DNA of 38,745 nucleotides from Betaproteobacteria bacterium HGW-Betaproteobacteria-3 (GTDB lineage Bacteria > Pseudomonadota > Gammaproteobacteria > Burkholderiales > Burkholderiaceae_C), in NCBI GenBank assembly GCA_002842205.1, contig PHCI01000030.1, positions 1 through 38,745 of the forward strand, given 5' to 3'. Position 1 is the stretch's first letter. Each line of letters begins with the position of its first letter. This document shows, in pieces, positions 15,170 to 23,821 of this stretch. The notes under the pieces are model-generated. The model saw only the letters and a list, made by a program, of their open reading frames with translations. It was not told where the DNA came from and did not search any database. The position numbers and the translations under genes were made by a program.

Positions 15170-16957
15170 ATGACGTTTTCCATCCACGGCCTTGCGGTCG
15201 CGCGCGGCATCGCCATCGGGCGGGCGGTGTTGATCGCGTCGAGCCGGGCCGATGTGGCGCACTACTTCATCGAGCCCGGTCAGGTGCAGGCCGAGATCGA
15301 GCGCGTGCGGGCCGGGCGCGATGCGGTGGTCGACGAGATTCACCGCCTGCAGCAAACCCTGGACGAGATGGGCCCGAAAGAGGCGCCGCATGAGCTGCAC
15401 GCGCTGCTGGACGTGCACCTGATGCTGCTGCAGGACGACGCGCTGACCACCGGCGTCAAGCACTGGATCACCGACCGGCTCTACAACGCCGAGTGGGCGC
15501 TCACCACCCAGCTTGAAGTGATCGCCCGCCAGTTCGACGAGATGGAGGACGAATACCTGCGCGAGCGCAAGGCCGATCTGGAGCAGGTGGTCGAGCGCAT
15601 CCTGCGCTACATGAAAGGCGTGGGCTCGCCCGTGGCGCCGCCGCACGTCCCGCGCCGCTCCACCGGGCTGCTGCGCCAGCACGAACTGCTGCTGGACGAC
15701 ACCCAGGACGTGCCGCTGGTGCTGATCGCGCACGATCTGTCGCCTGCCGACATGCTGCAATTCAAGCAAAGCGTGTTCGTTGGTTTTGTCACCGACGTGG
15801 GCGGCAAGACCTCGCACACCGCCATCGTGGCGCGCAGCATGGACATCCCCGCCGTGGTGGGCGCACGCTCGGCCAGCCAGCTGGTGCGCCAGGACGACTG
15901 GGTCATCATCGATGGCGACGCTGGCGTGGTGATCGTCGATCCGTCGGCCATCATCCTGGCCGAATACGGTTTTCGCCAGCGCCAGGGCGAGCTCGAACGC
16001 GGCCGTCTGGCGCGCCTGCGCCACACCCCGGCGGTCACGCTGGACGGGCAAAAAATCGAGCTGTTGGCCAACATCGAAATGCCCGAAGACGCCGCCGCCG
16101 CCGTCCATGCGGGTGCGGTGGGCGTGGGGCTGTTTCGCAGCGAGTTCCTGTTTCTGGGGCGCCAGACCACGCTGCCCAGCGAGGATGAGCAGTACCAGGC
16201 CTACCGCCGCGCCGTCGAAGGCATGCACGGGCTGCCCGTCACCATCCGCACGGTCGACATTGGCGCCGACAAGCAGCTCGACGCGCGCCACGAAAAGGCC
16301 CGCGACGACGGCCACCTCAACCCGGCGCTGGGCCTGCGCGCCATCCGCTGGAGCCTGGCCGACCCGGCGATGTTCCTCACGCAGTTGCGCGCCATCCTGC
16401 GCGCGGCGGCCCACGGCAAGGTCAAGCTGCTGATCCCGATGCTGGCGCATGTCAGCGAAATCCGGCAAACCCTGTCGCTGATCGACTTTGCCCGCGCCGA
16501 ACTCGACAACCGTGGCGTGCCCTACGGGCCGGTGTCGCTGGGCGCGATGATCGAGATCCCGGCCGCGGCACTCACGCTCAAGCTGTTTTTGAAGTACTTT
16601 GACTTCCTGTCCATCGGCACCAACGACCTGATCCAGTACACGCTGGCGATCGACCGTGCCGACGAATCCGTGGCCCACCTCTATGACCCGCTGCACCCGG
16701 CCGTGCTGCGCCTGGTGGCCGACACCATTGCCGAATGCAACGCACAGGGCAAGGGCGTGAGCGTGTGCGGCGAGATGGCCGGCGACGTGAGCTTCACGCG
16801 GCTGCTGCTGGGCATGGGGCTGCGCAGTTTCTCCATGCACCCGGCGCAGATCCTGGCTGTCAAGCAGGAGGTGCTGCGCGCCGACGCCGGGCGCCTGACG
16901 CCCTGGGCCCACCAGGTGCTGGACGCCGACGAACCCGCCAAGGTGCTGGCGGGTTGA
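15170..16957 (+). CDS. ptsI: PTS enzyme I (phosphoenolpyruvate-protein phosphotransferase)
   Basis: A 595-residue EI that autophosphorylates with PEP and feeds HPr. ATG 15170 gives MTFSIHGLAVARGIAIGRAV, the normal EI N-terminus; codons open before it belong to the repeat. The active histidine lies in GGKTSHTAIVARSMDIPAVVG (near 215), the PEP-binding barrel has TVDIGADKQ and GLFRSEFLF, and the catalytic cysteine is in VCGEMAGD. The phosphorelay EI-HPr-EIIA is complete, but no sugar permease is encoded here. It ends 102 bases before the convergent serine dehydratase stop. Confidence 0.96.
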   Translation: MTFSIHGLAVARGIAIGRAVLIASSRADVAHYFIEPGQVQAEIERVRAGRDAVVDEIHRLQQTLDEMGPKEAPHELHALLDVHLMLLQDDALTTGVKHWITDRLYNAEWALTTQLEVIARQFDEMEDEYLRERKADLEQVVERILRYMKGVGSPVAPPHVPRRSTGLLRQHELLLDDTQDVPLVLIAHDLSPADMLQFKQSVFVGFVTDVGGKTSHTAIVARSMDIPAVVGARSASQLVRQDDWVIIDGDAGVVIVDPSAIILAEYGFRQRQGELERGRLARLRHTPAVTLDGQKIELLANIEMPEDAAAAVHAGAVGVGLFRSEFLFLGRQTTLPSEDEQYQAYRRAVEGMHGLPVTIRTVDIGADKQLDARHEKARDDGHLNPALGLRAIRWSLADPAMFLTQLRAILRAAAHGKVKLLIPMLAHVSEIRQTLSLIDFARAELDNRGVPYGPVSLGAMIEIPAAALTLKLFLKYFDFLSIGTNDLIQYTLAIDRADESVAHLYDPLHPAVLRLVADTIAECNAQGKGVSVCGEMAGDVSFTRLLLGMGLRSFSMHPAQILAVKQEVLRADAGRLTPWAHQVLDADEPAKVLAG

Positions 16958-16976
16958 TTCAAATGCCGCATTGGAT

Positions 16977-17064
16977 GCTACTTTAAATGTAGCAAACTAT
17001 CACCATTTGACGGGGGCTAAAGCCGTATTTCTCTACAAATTTGTAGAAAATACCGGTTTTCAGC
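16977..17064 (+). repeat. Structured dispersed repeat, copy 3
   Basis: The most complete copy. First stem GCTAC (16977-16981) and GTAGC (16989-16993) with a 7-base loop, 15 bases, GACGGGGGCTAAAGCC, then the perfect 16-base palindrome TCTACAAATTTGTAGA (17032-17047) and GGTTTTCAG. The TCA in that end is the stop codon of the minus-strand serine dehydratase. It lies between convergent ptsI and sdaA and may act as a shared 3'-end structure. Confidence 0.9.
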
Positions 17065-18436
17065 ACTCCACCAGCCGTACCGACACCGTCAGCGCCAGCC
17101 CGCCCAGCGAAGTCTCTTTGTACTTGCTCTGCATGTCCGAGCCGGTGCGGCGCATGGTGTCGATGGCCTGGTCCAGGCTCACCAGGTGCGCGCCGTTGCC
17201 CAGCATGGCCAGCGAGCAGGCGTTGATGGCCTTGATGGCGCCCATGGCGTTGCGCTCGATGCAGGGCACCTGCACCAGCCCGCCGATCGGGTCGCAGGTC
17301 ATGCCCAGGTGGTGCTCCAGGGCAATTTCGGCGGCGTTCTCGATCTGCTCGTTGCTCGCGCCCAGCGCCGCGGCCAGCCCGGCGGCGGCCATGGCAGCGG
17401 CCGAACCCACCTCGCCCTGGCAGCCCACTTCGGCGCCCGAGATCGACGCATTGCGCTTGCACAGCCCGCCCACGGCCGCGGCCGCCAGCATGAAGCGCTC
17501 GATGCCGGCCTCGTCGCCCGCGCGAAACTCGCAATAAAAGCGCAGCACCGCGGGCACCACGCCGGCTGCGCCATTGGTGGGGGCGGTCACCACGCGGCCG
17601 CCGGCGGCGTTTTCCTCGTTCACGGCAATTGCGTAGGCGCTGACCCAGTTCATCGCGCCCTCGCTGGCGTGCTGCGGCGTGTGGCGCATGCGCTCGGCCA
17701 TGCCGCGCGCGCGGCGGTGGACCTTCAGGCCGCCGGGCAGCATGCCTTCGGTGGCCAGGCCGCGGTCGATGCAGCGGAACATCGCCGCCGTCACCTGGCC
17801 GATAAAGCCGCGCACCTCGGCCAGCGGGCGCAGCGCCGCCTCGTTGGCCAGCAGCAGCGCATGCAGCGGCTGCCCTGCGGCGCGGGCCTGGTCCAGCAGC
17901 GACTGCATGGTCTCGAAGGCATGCGGCACGGGCTCTTCAACGCCGCGCGGGCTGCCCACAAAGGCCTCGTCGGTGTCCACCACAAAGCCGCCGCCGATCG
18001 AATACAGGTCGCGCTCGGCCAGCACGGCGCCGTCGGCGTCCAGCGCCTGAAAGCGCATGCCGTTCGAATGCACGGGCAGCAGCTCGCTGCGGTTGAACAC
18101 CAGCGCGCGGCTCACGTCAAAAGGGATCGTCTTGCGCCCCAGCAGCGGCAGGCGCTGCGTGTCGCGAATGGCCTGCACCTGCGCGGGCACGCCGTCAATG
18201 TCCACCTGGTCGGGCAACTCGCCGCACAGGCCCAGCAAAATGGCCACATCGGTCCCGTGGCCGTGGCCGGTGTGGGCCAGCGAGCCGTACAACTGCACCT
18301 CCAGGCGCCCGATCGCGTCGAAAGTGGCGCCGGGCAGCTCCATCAGGAAGCGCCGCGCCGCCCGCATCGGCCCCACGGTGTGCGAACTGGACGGCCCGAT
18401 GCCGATCTTGAACATGTCAAACAGGCCGATGTACAC
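17060..18436 (-). CDS. sdaA: L-serine dehydratase (iron-sulfur, single chain)
   Basis: A 458-residue enzyme that turns L-serine into pyruvate and ammonia using a [4Fe-4S] cluster. GTG 18436 was chosen: GGAG lies eight bases upstream and the protein starts near [19 protein letters not shown], as in SdaA (454 residues in Escherichia coli). Cluster cysteines are expected in [26 protein letters not shown] and [10 protein letters not shown], all present. The stop codon is supplied by a dispersed repeat. The EamA transporter lies 34 bases upstream on the same strand, so export of an amino acid may be linked with serine degradation. Confidence 0.96.
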   Translation of the reverse strand: MYIGLFDMFKIGIGPSSSHTVGPMRAARRFLMELPGATFDAIGRLEVQLYGSLAHTGHGHGTDVAILLGLCGELPDQVDIDGVPAQVQAIRDTQRLPLLGRKTIPFDVSRALVFNRSELLPVHSNGMRFQALDADGAVLAERDLYSIGGGFVVDTDEAFVGSPRGVEEPVPHAFETMQSLLDQARAAGQPLHALLLANEAALRPLAEVRGFIGQVTAAMFRCIDRGLATEGMLPGGLKVHRRARGMAERMRHTPQHASEGAMNWVSAYAIAVNEENAAGGRVVTAPTNGAAGVVPAVLRFYCEFRAGDEAGIERFMLAAAAVGGLCKRNASISGAEVGCQGEVGSAAAMAAAGLAAALGASNEQIENAAEIALEHHLGMTCDPIGGLVQVPCIERNAMGAIKAINACSLAMLGNGAHLVSLDQAIDTMRRTGSDMQSKYKETSLGGLALTVSVRLVEC

Positions 18437-18470
18437 GCAGGCGTCTCCAGCAGTGAGTGGGGGGGCGGCT

Positions 18471-19319
18471 TCAGTGTGCCACGTCGGCGCGCGCGCGGGT
18501 GCCCAGCACCGCAGCACCCACAATTAGCGCGGCCGCCACCGCCACGGCCAGCCCGGGGCGCTCGCCCCGCACCACCAGCAACAGCACGGTGGACAACAGC
18601 GGCGTCAGAAACGACAGCAGGCCAATGTGGCGGGCGTCGCCCCGCTTGAGCGCGGCGTCCCACAAAAAGAAGGCCGCCCCGAGTGGCCCCAGCCCCATCA
18701 CGGCGATCAACGCCCAGTCGCGCAGCGACAGGCTCACCGACGGCTCCAGCAGCGCGTGGCAGCCCAGCGACAGCAGGCCCGACACCAGCGCAAAGCCGCC
18801 GATGGCCGACGTGGGAAAGGCCGGCACCCGCCGCGTCATGAGCGAATAGCTGGCCCAGATGAAGGCCGAACCCAGCGCCGGGATATAGCCCCAGGCGAAC
18901 CCGCCCGTGGGCATGTGCCCGCCGGTGATCGCCACCGCCGCACCCGCAAAGCCCGTGATCGCGGCCAGCCAATGCACACCGCTCAGCCGCACGCCGGGCA
19001 AAAACAGCGGTGCCATCACCACGATGCCCAGCGGCCACAGGTAATTGACCAGATTGGCCTGCACCGGCGGCGCGTGCCGCAGCGCAATGAATAGCAAAAA
19101 GTGAAAGCCGAACAAGCCGTACACCCCCATCGCCAGGGTGGCCGGCGGCACGCGCCACTGACGCAGGTCAAAGCGCGAAAGCGGCAGCGCCAGCACACTG
19201 CCCACCACCAGCGCCAGACCGGTCAGCAAAAACGGCGGCACGTGCGACAGCGACACCCCCAGCGCTGCCAGCGTGGCCCACAGTGCAATGGCGCCCAGCG
19301 CGAAAGCGTTGGCGCTCAT
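18471..19319 (-). CDS. EamA/DMT-family transporter
   Basis: A 282-residue membrane protein with about ten helices arranged as two EamA repeats (about 5-130 and 145-275). Motifs such as ANLVNYLWPLGIVVMAPLFL and GSAFIWASYSLMTRR are typical of drug/metabolite exporters of this group. Start ATG 19319; a GTG two codons earlier is possible. It lies upstream of sdaA on the same strand. The substrate is unknown; aromatic or small amino-acid export has been shown for some relatives. Confidence 0.9.
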   Translation of the reverse strand: MSANAFALGAIALWATLAALGVSLSHVPPFLLTGLALVVGSVLALPLSRFDLRQWRVPPATLAMGVYGLFGFHFLLFIALRHAPPVQANLVNYLWPLGIVVMAPLFLPGVRLSGVHWLAAITGFAGAAVAITGGHMPTGGFAWGYIPALGSAFIWASYSLMTRRVPAFPTSAIGGFALVSGLLSLGCHALLEPSVSLSLRDWALIAVMGLGPLGAAFFLWDAALKRGDARHIGLLSFLTPLLSTVLLLVVRGERPGLAVAVAAALIVGAAVLGTRARADVAH

Positions 19320-19360
19320 TGGCACGCCGCCCGGCTCGGCGCCCCACTCCAGGAGACCCC

Positions 19361-19711
19361 ATGAGCACCTTTGACCACGGCGGACTGATTCACGACATCA
19401 ACGAAAACATCGTGCCCTTTCGCAAGGCCCAGCCCGACGCCATGGCCGCCTTCGGCCAGCTCGCCAAGGCCGCCATGGCCGAAGGCGCTGTGAGCGCGCG
19501 CCACAAGGAACTGACGGCGCTGGCCATCGGCGTCACGCAAAACTGTTCGGGCTGTATTGGTTTTCATGTGAAGGCATTGGTTCGGCTGGGCGCCACCCGC
19601 GCCGAGCTGGAGGAAATTCTGGCGGTTTGCGTCTACATGGGTGGCGGCCCGGCGCTGATGTACACCGCCGAAGCCCTGGCCGCCTGGGACGCGATGGCAC
19701 CCAAGCCCTGA
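19361..19711 (+). CDS. AhpD-like carboxymuconolactone decarboxylase family protein
   Basis: A 116-residue all-helical protein starting at ATG 19361 with an AGGAG site. The redox motif CSGC (Cys62, Cys65) followed by His69 in NCSGCIGFHVKAL is the AhpD catalytic arrangement, and the length matches the small CMD family. Such proteins act as alkylhydroperoxidases or disulfide reductants for peroxiredoxins. It diverges from the EamA gene and converges on lipA with nine bases between stops. Confidence 0.92.
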   Translation: MSTFDHGGLIHDINENIVPFRKAQPDAMAAFGQLAKAAMAEGAVSARHKELTALAIGVTQNCSGCIGFHVKALVRLGATRAELEEILAVCVYMGGGPALMYTAEALAAWDAMAPKP

Positions 19712-19720
19712 GGCGCGCCA

Positions 19721-20707
19721 TCAGCCCGGATTCAGCACCCCGTGCGCCTGCTGGTCCGCGTGGTAGCTGCTGCGCACCATGGCGCCCACGGCAGCGTGGG
19801 AAAAGCCCATTTCGTAGGCCTTTTCCTCGAACATCTTGAAGGTGTCGGGGTGCACGTAGCGGCGCACCGGCAGGTGGCTGGTGGAGGGCGCGAGGTATTG
19901 GCCGATCGTCAGCATCTCGATGCCGTGGGCGCGCATGTCGCGCATCACGTCGAGGATTTCGTCGTCGGTTTCGCCCAGGCCGACCATCAGGCCGCTCTTG
20001 GTGGGCACGTGGGGGAACAGCGCCTTGAACTTTTTGAGCAGGCTCAGTGAAAACTGGTAGTCGGAGCCGGGGCGGGCCTCTTTGTACAGGCGCGGCACGG
20101 TTTCCAGGTTGTGGTTCATCACGTCGGGCGGCGCGGCCCTGAGGATCTCGAGCGCCCGGTCGTCGCGGCCGCGAAAGTCGGGCACCAGCACCTCGATCCG
20201 CGTCTGGGGCGACAGCGCGCGGGTCTTTTGAATGCACTCAACAAAGTGGCCGGCGCCGCCGTCGCGCAGGTCGTCCCGGTCCACGCTGGTGATCACCACG
20301 TATTGGAGCCGGAGCTGCGCAATGGTCCTGGCCAGGTTGTCGGGCTCGGCGGCGTCCAGCGGGTCGGGGCGGCCGTGGCCCACGTCGCAAAACGGGCAGC
20401 GCCGCGTGCACTTGTCGCCCATGATCATGAAGGTGGCCGTGCCCTTGCCGAAGCATTCGCCGATGTTGGGGCACGAGGCTTCCTCGCACACCGTGACCAG
20501 CTTGTTGGCGCGCAGCACGTCCTTGATCTCGTAGAAGCGCGTGGTGGGCGAACCGGCCTTCACGCGGATCCACTCGGGTTTCTTGAGCACCGGGCCGGCC
20601 TCGACCTTGACCGGGATGCGCGAGAGCTTGGCGCCGGCTTTTTGCTTGGCCGACGGGTTGTAGTTTTCAACGGACTGCGCTTCGCGCACGGTTTCGGACG
20701 ACGACAT
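19721..20707 (-). CDS. lipA: Lipoyl synthase
   Basis: A 328-residue radical SAM enzyme that inserts two sulfurs into octanoylated domains to form lipoate. The auxiliary cluster cysteines are Cys74, Cys79 and Cys85 ([12 protein letters not shown]), the radical SAM cysteines Cys100, Cys104 and Cys107 (CTRRCPFC), and the C-terminal RSSYHA serine that ligates the auxiliary cluster is present. It starts eight bases after lipB and is the last gene of the dat-ybeD-lipB-lipA operon. Confidence 0.98.
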   Translation of the reverse strand: MSSSETVREAQSVENYNPSAKQKAGAKLSRIPVKVEAGPVLKKPEWIRVKAGSPTTRFYEIKDVLRANKLVTVCEEASCPNIGECFGKGTATFMIMGDKCTRRCPFCDVGHGRPDPLDAAEPDNLARTIAQLRLQYVVITSVDRDDLRDGGAGHFVECIQKTRALSPQTRIEVLVPDFRGRDDRALEILRAAPPDVMNHNLETVPRLYKEARPGSDYQFSLSLLKKFKALFPHVPTKSGLMVGLGETDDEILDVMRDMRAHGIEMLTIGQYLAPSTSHLPVRRYVHPDTFKMFEEKAYEMGFSHAAVGAMVRSSYHADQQAHGVLNPG

Positions 20708-20715
20708 GCTGCCTT

Positions 20716-21408
20716 TCAGGGGGCGAGGTGCGCGGCCAGCTTGTGGCCCAGGACCCCGGCGGCCTCGCTCCAGTGGGTGTGAACCCCGATTGTAGAAAGG
20801 TCCACGGTTTTCAGGCCCGCGTAGCCGCAGGGGTTGATGCGCGAGAAGGGTTCGAGGTCCATTGCCACATTGAACGCCACGCCGTGGTAAGTGCAGTGGC
20901 GACTGACCTTGATGCCCAGCGCGGCGATCTTGCCCAGATCCAAATGGGGGTCAGATTCCAATTGTTCCGACGTGAAACCGGCCGGCAGCCGCGCATGGCT
21001 GGCCGGGTCGGACAGCCGCACGTAAATGCCCGGCGCGCCGCGCACGCGGTGCCCCGTCACGCCAAAGTGCGCCAGCGTGCGGATCACGGCCTCTTCGATG
21101 CGGAACACGTATTCCTTGACGTAATAGCCCGCGCGCTGCAGGTCGATCAGCGGGTACGCCACCACCTGGCCCGGCCCGTGGTAGGTGACCTGCCCGCCGC
21201 GGTTGGTCTGCACCACCGGGATGTCGCCCGGCGCCAGAATATGATCTGATTTGCCTGCCAGCCCCTGTGTGTAGGTGCTTTCATGCTCGCATATCCATAG
21301 CTCGTCGGGTGTGTCGGCGGCCCGCGCGGCGGTGAAGGCCTGCATGGCCGCGTAGGTCTGCGCGTAGTCGGCGCGGCCCAGAAGTGTCGGCGGGAGGCGA
21401 TCGGCCAT
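20716..21408 (-). CDS. lipB: Octanoyl-ACP:protein N-octanoyltransferase
   Basis: A 230-residue LipB, which moves octanoate from acyl carrier protein to lipoyl domains. The catalytic pair is Cys194 (INPCGYAG) and Lys167 (ALGIKVSR), and [12 protein letters not shown] near 70-81 is the conserved substrate site. Compared with the usual form, about 30 residues are inserted between GAPGIYV and KIAALG (about 131-159). The DNA of residues 36-57 matches the dispersed repeat register, although the protein there is normal for the family. ATG 21408 lies five bases after ybeD. Confidence 0.96.
   Translation of the reverse strand: MADRLPPTLLGRADYAQTYAAMQAFTAARAADTPDELWICEHESTYTQGLAGKSDHILAPGDIPVVQTNRGGQVTYHGPGQVVAYPLIDLQRAGYYVKEYVFRIEEAVIRTLAHFGVTGHRVRGAPGIYVRLSDPASHARLPAGFTSEQLESDPHLDLGKIAALGIKVSRHCTYHGVAFNVAMDLEPFSRINPCGYAGLKTVDLSTIGVHTHWSEAAGVLGHKLAAHLAP
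21237..21302 (-). repeat. Possible structured repeat, copy 4 (inside lipB)
   Basis: On the minus strand GCTAT is followed by seven bases, then a partly pairing arm ending AGC, then 15 bases and CACAGGGGCTGGCAGGC. This keeps the family spacing, and ACAGGGGCT and AGGC match copy 8 exactly. The encoded protein, however, is the conserved EHxxxYTxGxAGK region of LipB, so the match may be partly chance or convergent. Confidence 0.35.
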
Positions 21409-21413
21409 TCGAT

Positions 21414-21719
21414 CTACAGCACCACCTTCACCATCGGGTGCCCCGACAGCGCGCGGTACAGGTCGTCGAGCTGCTCGCGGCTGGTGGCGGTGACGGTGAG
21501 GGTGACGCCCAGGTAGTTGCCGGCCTTGCTTTCGCGCAGCTCCACGCTGGTGGCGGGGTCAAAGCCGGGGTCGAACTGGCGGGCGATGGTGGTCAGCGCG
21601 TGCACAAAGCCGTCGGCCCTGGCGCCCATGACCTTGATGGGAAAGCGCGAGGGGTATTCGATGAGCGAATCCCGGCGCGGATCGTCCGCGCTGGCCGGGG
21701 GGTGGATGGAGGCGCTCAT
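21414..21719 (-). CDS. ybeD: YbeD/DUF493 family protein
   Basis: A 101-residue small protein of the YbeD family with an ACT-like alpha/beta fold. [16 protein letters not shown] and [27 protein letters not shown] are characteristic. Function is not established; it is nearly always found with lipoate genes, as here, which suggests a role in lipoylation or its control. Start ATG 21719 overlaps the stop of the transaminase gene by four bases; lipB follows after five bases. Confidence 0.93.
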   Translation of the reverse strand: MSASIHPPASADDPRRDSLIEYPSRFPIKVMGARADGFVHALTTIARQFDPGFDPATSVELRESKAGNYLGVTLTVTATSREQLDDLYRALSGHPMVKVVL

Positions 21720-22624
21720 GCGCCGGCGGCCGTCCGCGCCTTGGCGCGCTGGTAACCGGCGTACAGTTTTTCGTAGACCGGGCCGGGCTGACCGCGGCCC
21801 ACGGGGGCGCCGTCCAGCGTGGTGACGGCCAGCACCTCTTTGGTGGCGGATGAAAGAATCAACTCGTCGGCGCCCAGCACCTCGCCGCGCGTGATGCTGG
21901 TGAGCTTGAACGGGATGCCGGCTTCGGCGCACATTTCTTCGATCAGCCCGTAGCGGATGCCTTCGAGCACCAGATGGTTCTTGAGCGGGCCCAGCACCCG
22001 GCCGCCGCGCACCACCCAGACGTTGCTGGCGGCGGCTTCGCTCAGGTAGCCGTCGCGGAACATCACGGTTTCGACGGCGTCCGCGTCAAAACTGATCTGG
22101 CGCGCAAACACCGCCGCCAACAGGCTCACGGTTTTGATGTGCGCCTTTTCCCAGCGGAAGTCGTCGGCGGTGACGCAGGCCACGCCTTGTTCGCGCTGTT
22201 CGGCCGTCAGGGTCTTCATGCGGCTGGTCATCACGAACACCGTAGGGGCGATGTCGGTGGGCATGACGTGGTCGCGCAGCGCCACGCCACGCGTGACCTG
22301 GATGTACACCAGTTGGTCAATATTTTGGCCATCAGCCCCCGCCGATTGGCAATAGTCTGCTATTAATTTAGACACTATCTCCAGCCACTGGGCGTGGGTG
22401 AACGGGTTGGCCATGCGCAGCTCGGCCAGGCTGCGGTCGAGCCGGGCCATGTGCTGCGCAAACCGGAAAGGGTGCCCGGCGTACACCGGCACCACTTCAT
22501 AGACACCGTCGCCAAAGATGAAGCCGCGGTCCATGACACTGACTTTGGCGTCGCGCAGCACGGTGTAGTCGCCGTTCAGGAAGCACGGGGTTTCGGGCAG
22601 AAAGGAGAGGTCTGGAGGGGTCAT
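21716..22624 (-). CDS. dat: D-amino-acid transaminase (class IV aminotransferase)
   Basis: A 302-residue PLP enzyme. The Schiff-base lysine is Lys164 in HIKTVSLLA, and QVTRGVALRDH, SEAAASNVWVV and the C-terminal ELILSSATKEVLAV loop are class IV signatures closest to D-alanine transaminases, which make D-glutamate and D-alanine for cell wall. Branched-chain aminotransferase is less likely. ATG 22624 is preferred over TTG 22642. Residues about 81-102 (KLIADYCQSAGADGQNID) are encoded by a dispersed repeat and look a little longer than usual for this spot. First gene of the dat-ybeD-lipB-lipA operon. Confidence 0.9.
   Translation of the reverse strand: MTPPDLSFLPETPCFLNGDYTVLRDAKVSVMDRGFIFGDGVYEVVPVYAGHPFRFAQHMARLDRSLAELRMANPFTHAQWLEIVSKLIADYCQSAGADGQNIDQLVYIQVTRGVALRDHVMPTDIAPTVFVMTSRMKTLTAEQREQGVACVTADDFRWEKAHIKTVSLLAAVFARQISFDADAVETVMFRDGYLSEAAASNVWVVRGGRVLGPLKNHLVLEGIRYGLIEEMCAEAGIPFKLTSITRGEVLGADELILSSATKEVLAVTTLDGAPVGRGQPGPVYEKLYAGYQRAKARTAAGA
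22317..22378 (-). repeat. Structured dispersed repeat, copy 5 (inside dat)
   Basis: Reads on the minus strand: TAAATTA loop, ATAGC, exactly 15 bases, then GGCGGGGGCTGATGGCC and an A/T-rich end. The 5' arm of the first stem has decayed. It is in sense orientation and in the same reading frame relative to ATAGC as copy 2, and it encodes part of the aminotransferase. Confidence 0.75.
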
Positions 22625-22654
22625 GGCAGGATTTTGTGGCAAAAAAAGACAAAT

Positions 22655-22705
22655 CAGAAAAGAAAAAGGGGCGCGCGCCAGGCGAAAAAATTGCCTGGGG
22701 GCGCG
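22655..22705 (-). terminator. Rho-independent terminator of the CopD-like gene
   Basis: On the minus strand, just after the stop at 22706, a GC-rich stem CCAGGC/GCCTGG (22693-22698 with 22678-22683), extended by outer GCGC pairing, is followed by CCCCTTTTTCTTTTC. It separates this gene from the dat operon downstream. Confidence 0.75.
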
Positions 22706-23152
22706 TCAGCGCAGCAGCATCACGGCGGCCACGGCCAGCCAGCCCAGTACAAAGTTGGCGACCACCCCCTGGTGCAACTTGCCAAGCTGGGCGCCGCCCG
22801 CGGGCCAGTCGCCCGCCGCCACGGCCTGTTTGAGGCGGCGAAAGGGTCCGAAAAACAGGTGCGCAAAAATCAGGAACATCACCGTGCCGATGGCCAGCAT
22901 CAGGTGCTGGCCCCACGGTGCACGGGCCATGCCCACGGCCAGCAACATGGCCAGGCCGGTGGCCAGCAGCACCGCAATGCTGAGCCACACCGCCGCAAAA
23001 AAACGCGTGAGCACCGAGGTCAGCAGCGGCAGCCGCACCGGGGGCTTGAGCTGGGCGATGGCCACGGGCCGCAGTGCCTGCAGCATGAACGTCATGCCGC
23101 CCAGCCAGACGATGGCGGCAACGAGGTGGAGCAGTTTGGAGACGGCAAACAT
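22706..23152 (-). CDS. CopD-like four-helix membrane protein
   Basis: A 148-residue integral membrane protein with four hydrophobic helices (about 5-25, 52-75, 83-105, 126-147). The N-terminal KLLHLVAAIVWLGGMTFML with a histidine in helix 1, and AHLFFGPF later, match the CopD/DUF4149-type family of copper-resistance-associated or haem-binding membrane proteins. Function is uncertain. It is a single gene with its own terminator, divergent from the ATP synthase operon. Confidence 0.75.
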   Translation of the reverse strand: MFAVSKLLHLVAAIVWLGGMTFMLQALRPVAIAQLKPPVRLPLLTSVLTRFFAAVWLSIAVLLATGLAMLLAVGMARAPWGQHLMLAIGTVMFLIFAHLFFGPFRRLKQAVAAGDWPAGGAQLGKLHQGVVANFVLGWLAVAAVMLLR

Positions 23153-23253
23153 GGCGGGCTTTCAGGGCATGGGTGGAGCGGCAAGGGCATTGTGCCGATT
23201 TGCGTCCGGCCACCTGCCGGGCAGTGTTTTTGCGGCGGGTCGCGGGGCCCGCT

Positions 23254-23282
23254 TTGGAGGCGCACGGGTTTTTACTTATAAT
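23254..23282 (+). promoter_or_regulatory. Sigma70-type promoter of the atp operon
   Basis: A perfect -10 box TATAAT (23277-23282) is preceded after 17 bases by a weak -35 box TTGGAG (23254-23259). The predicted transcription start is near 23289, about 40 bases before atpI, and the strong -10 agrees with constitutive high expression. Confidence 0.75.
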
Positions 23283-23329
23283 CAATGGCTTTGCAGAATT
23301 CTCCGGATGTAACTTGCGCGTAATCTCCA

Positions 23330-23791
23330 ATGACAACAATGACGCAAGTTGCACCAGATGAGGGAAGCGACCCCGAATTCAAGCCACTGACCGCCGACGA
23401 GGCGCGCCGGTTGCGCGAAAAAAACCCGCCGCTGTCCCCGTGGCGGGTGATCGCGGGGCAGGTGCTGGTGGGTGTGCTGGTGGCTTTGGCCGCCTGGGGT
23501 CTGACGGGTCAGTCGCACCTGGGCTGGTCTGCCGGATACGGCGCACTGGCGGTGGTGATCCCGGCGGCCCTGTTTGCACGGGGCCTGACCAGCCGGGTGT
23601 CTTCGATGAATGCGGGCGCTGCGGTGTTTGCATTCTTCCTGTGGGAGATGGTCAAGATCGCCTTGACGCTGGCCATGCTGTTTGCCGCGCCCAGGCTGGT
23701 GGTGCCACTGAGCTGGCCGGCAATGCTGGTGGGTCTGGTGGTGACGATGAAGGTTTACTGGGTGGCGCTTTTGCTGCGCCCCAAACGCTGA
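23330..23791 (+). CDS. atpI: ATP synthase subunit I
   Basis: A 153-residue membrane protein that precedes the F-type ATP synthase genes and helps assemble the c-ring. A charged N-terminus of about 45 residues is followed by four membrane helices (about 41-60, 67-85, 97-118, 122-145). ATG 23339 is an alternative start; neither has a clear ribosome-binding site. First gene of the operon, 30 bases before atpB. Confidence 0.88.
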   Translation: MTTMTQVAPDEGSDPEFKPLTADEARRLREKNPPLSPWRVIAGQVLVGVLVALAAWGLTGQSHLGWSAGYGALAVVIPAALFARGLTSRVSSMNAGAAVFAFFLWEMVKIALTLAMLFAAPRLVVPLSWPAMLVGLVVTMKVYWVALLLRPKR

Positions 23792-23821
23792 CAACTGACG
23801 AGTAACGACGGATCAAAACAG

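Noticed and set aside
14315-16912. An 865-residue open frame on the minus strand over ptsH-ptsI
   Set aside because: It is antisense to two confidently identified genes, and its His/Gln/Arg/Gly-rich composition is that of a high-GC shadow frame.
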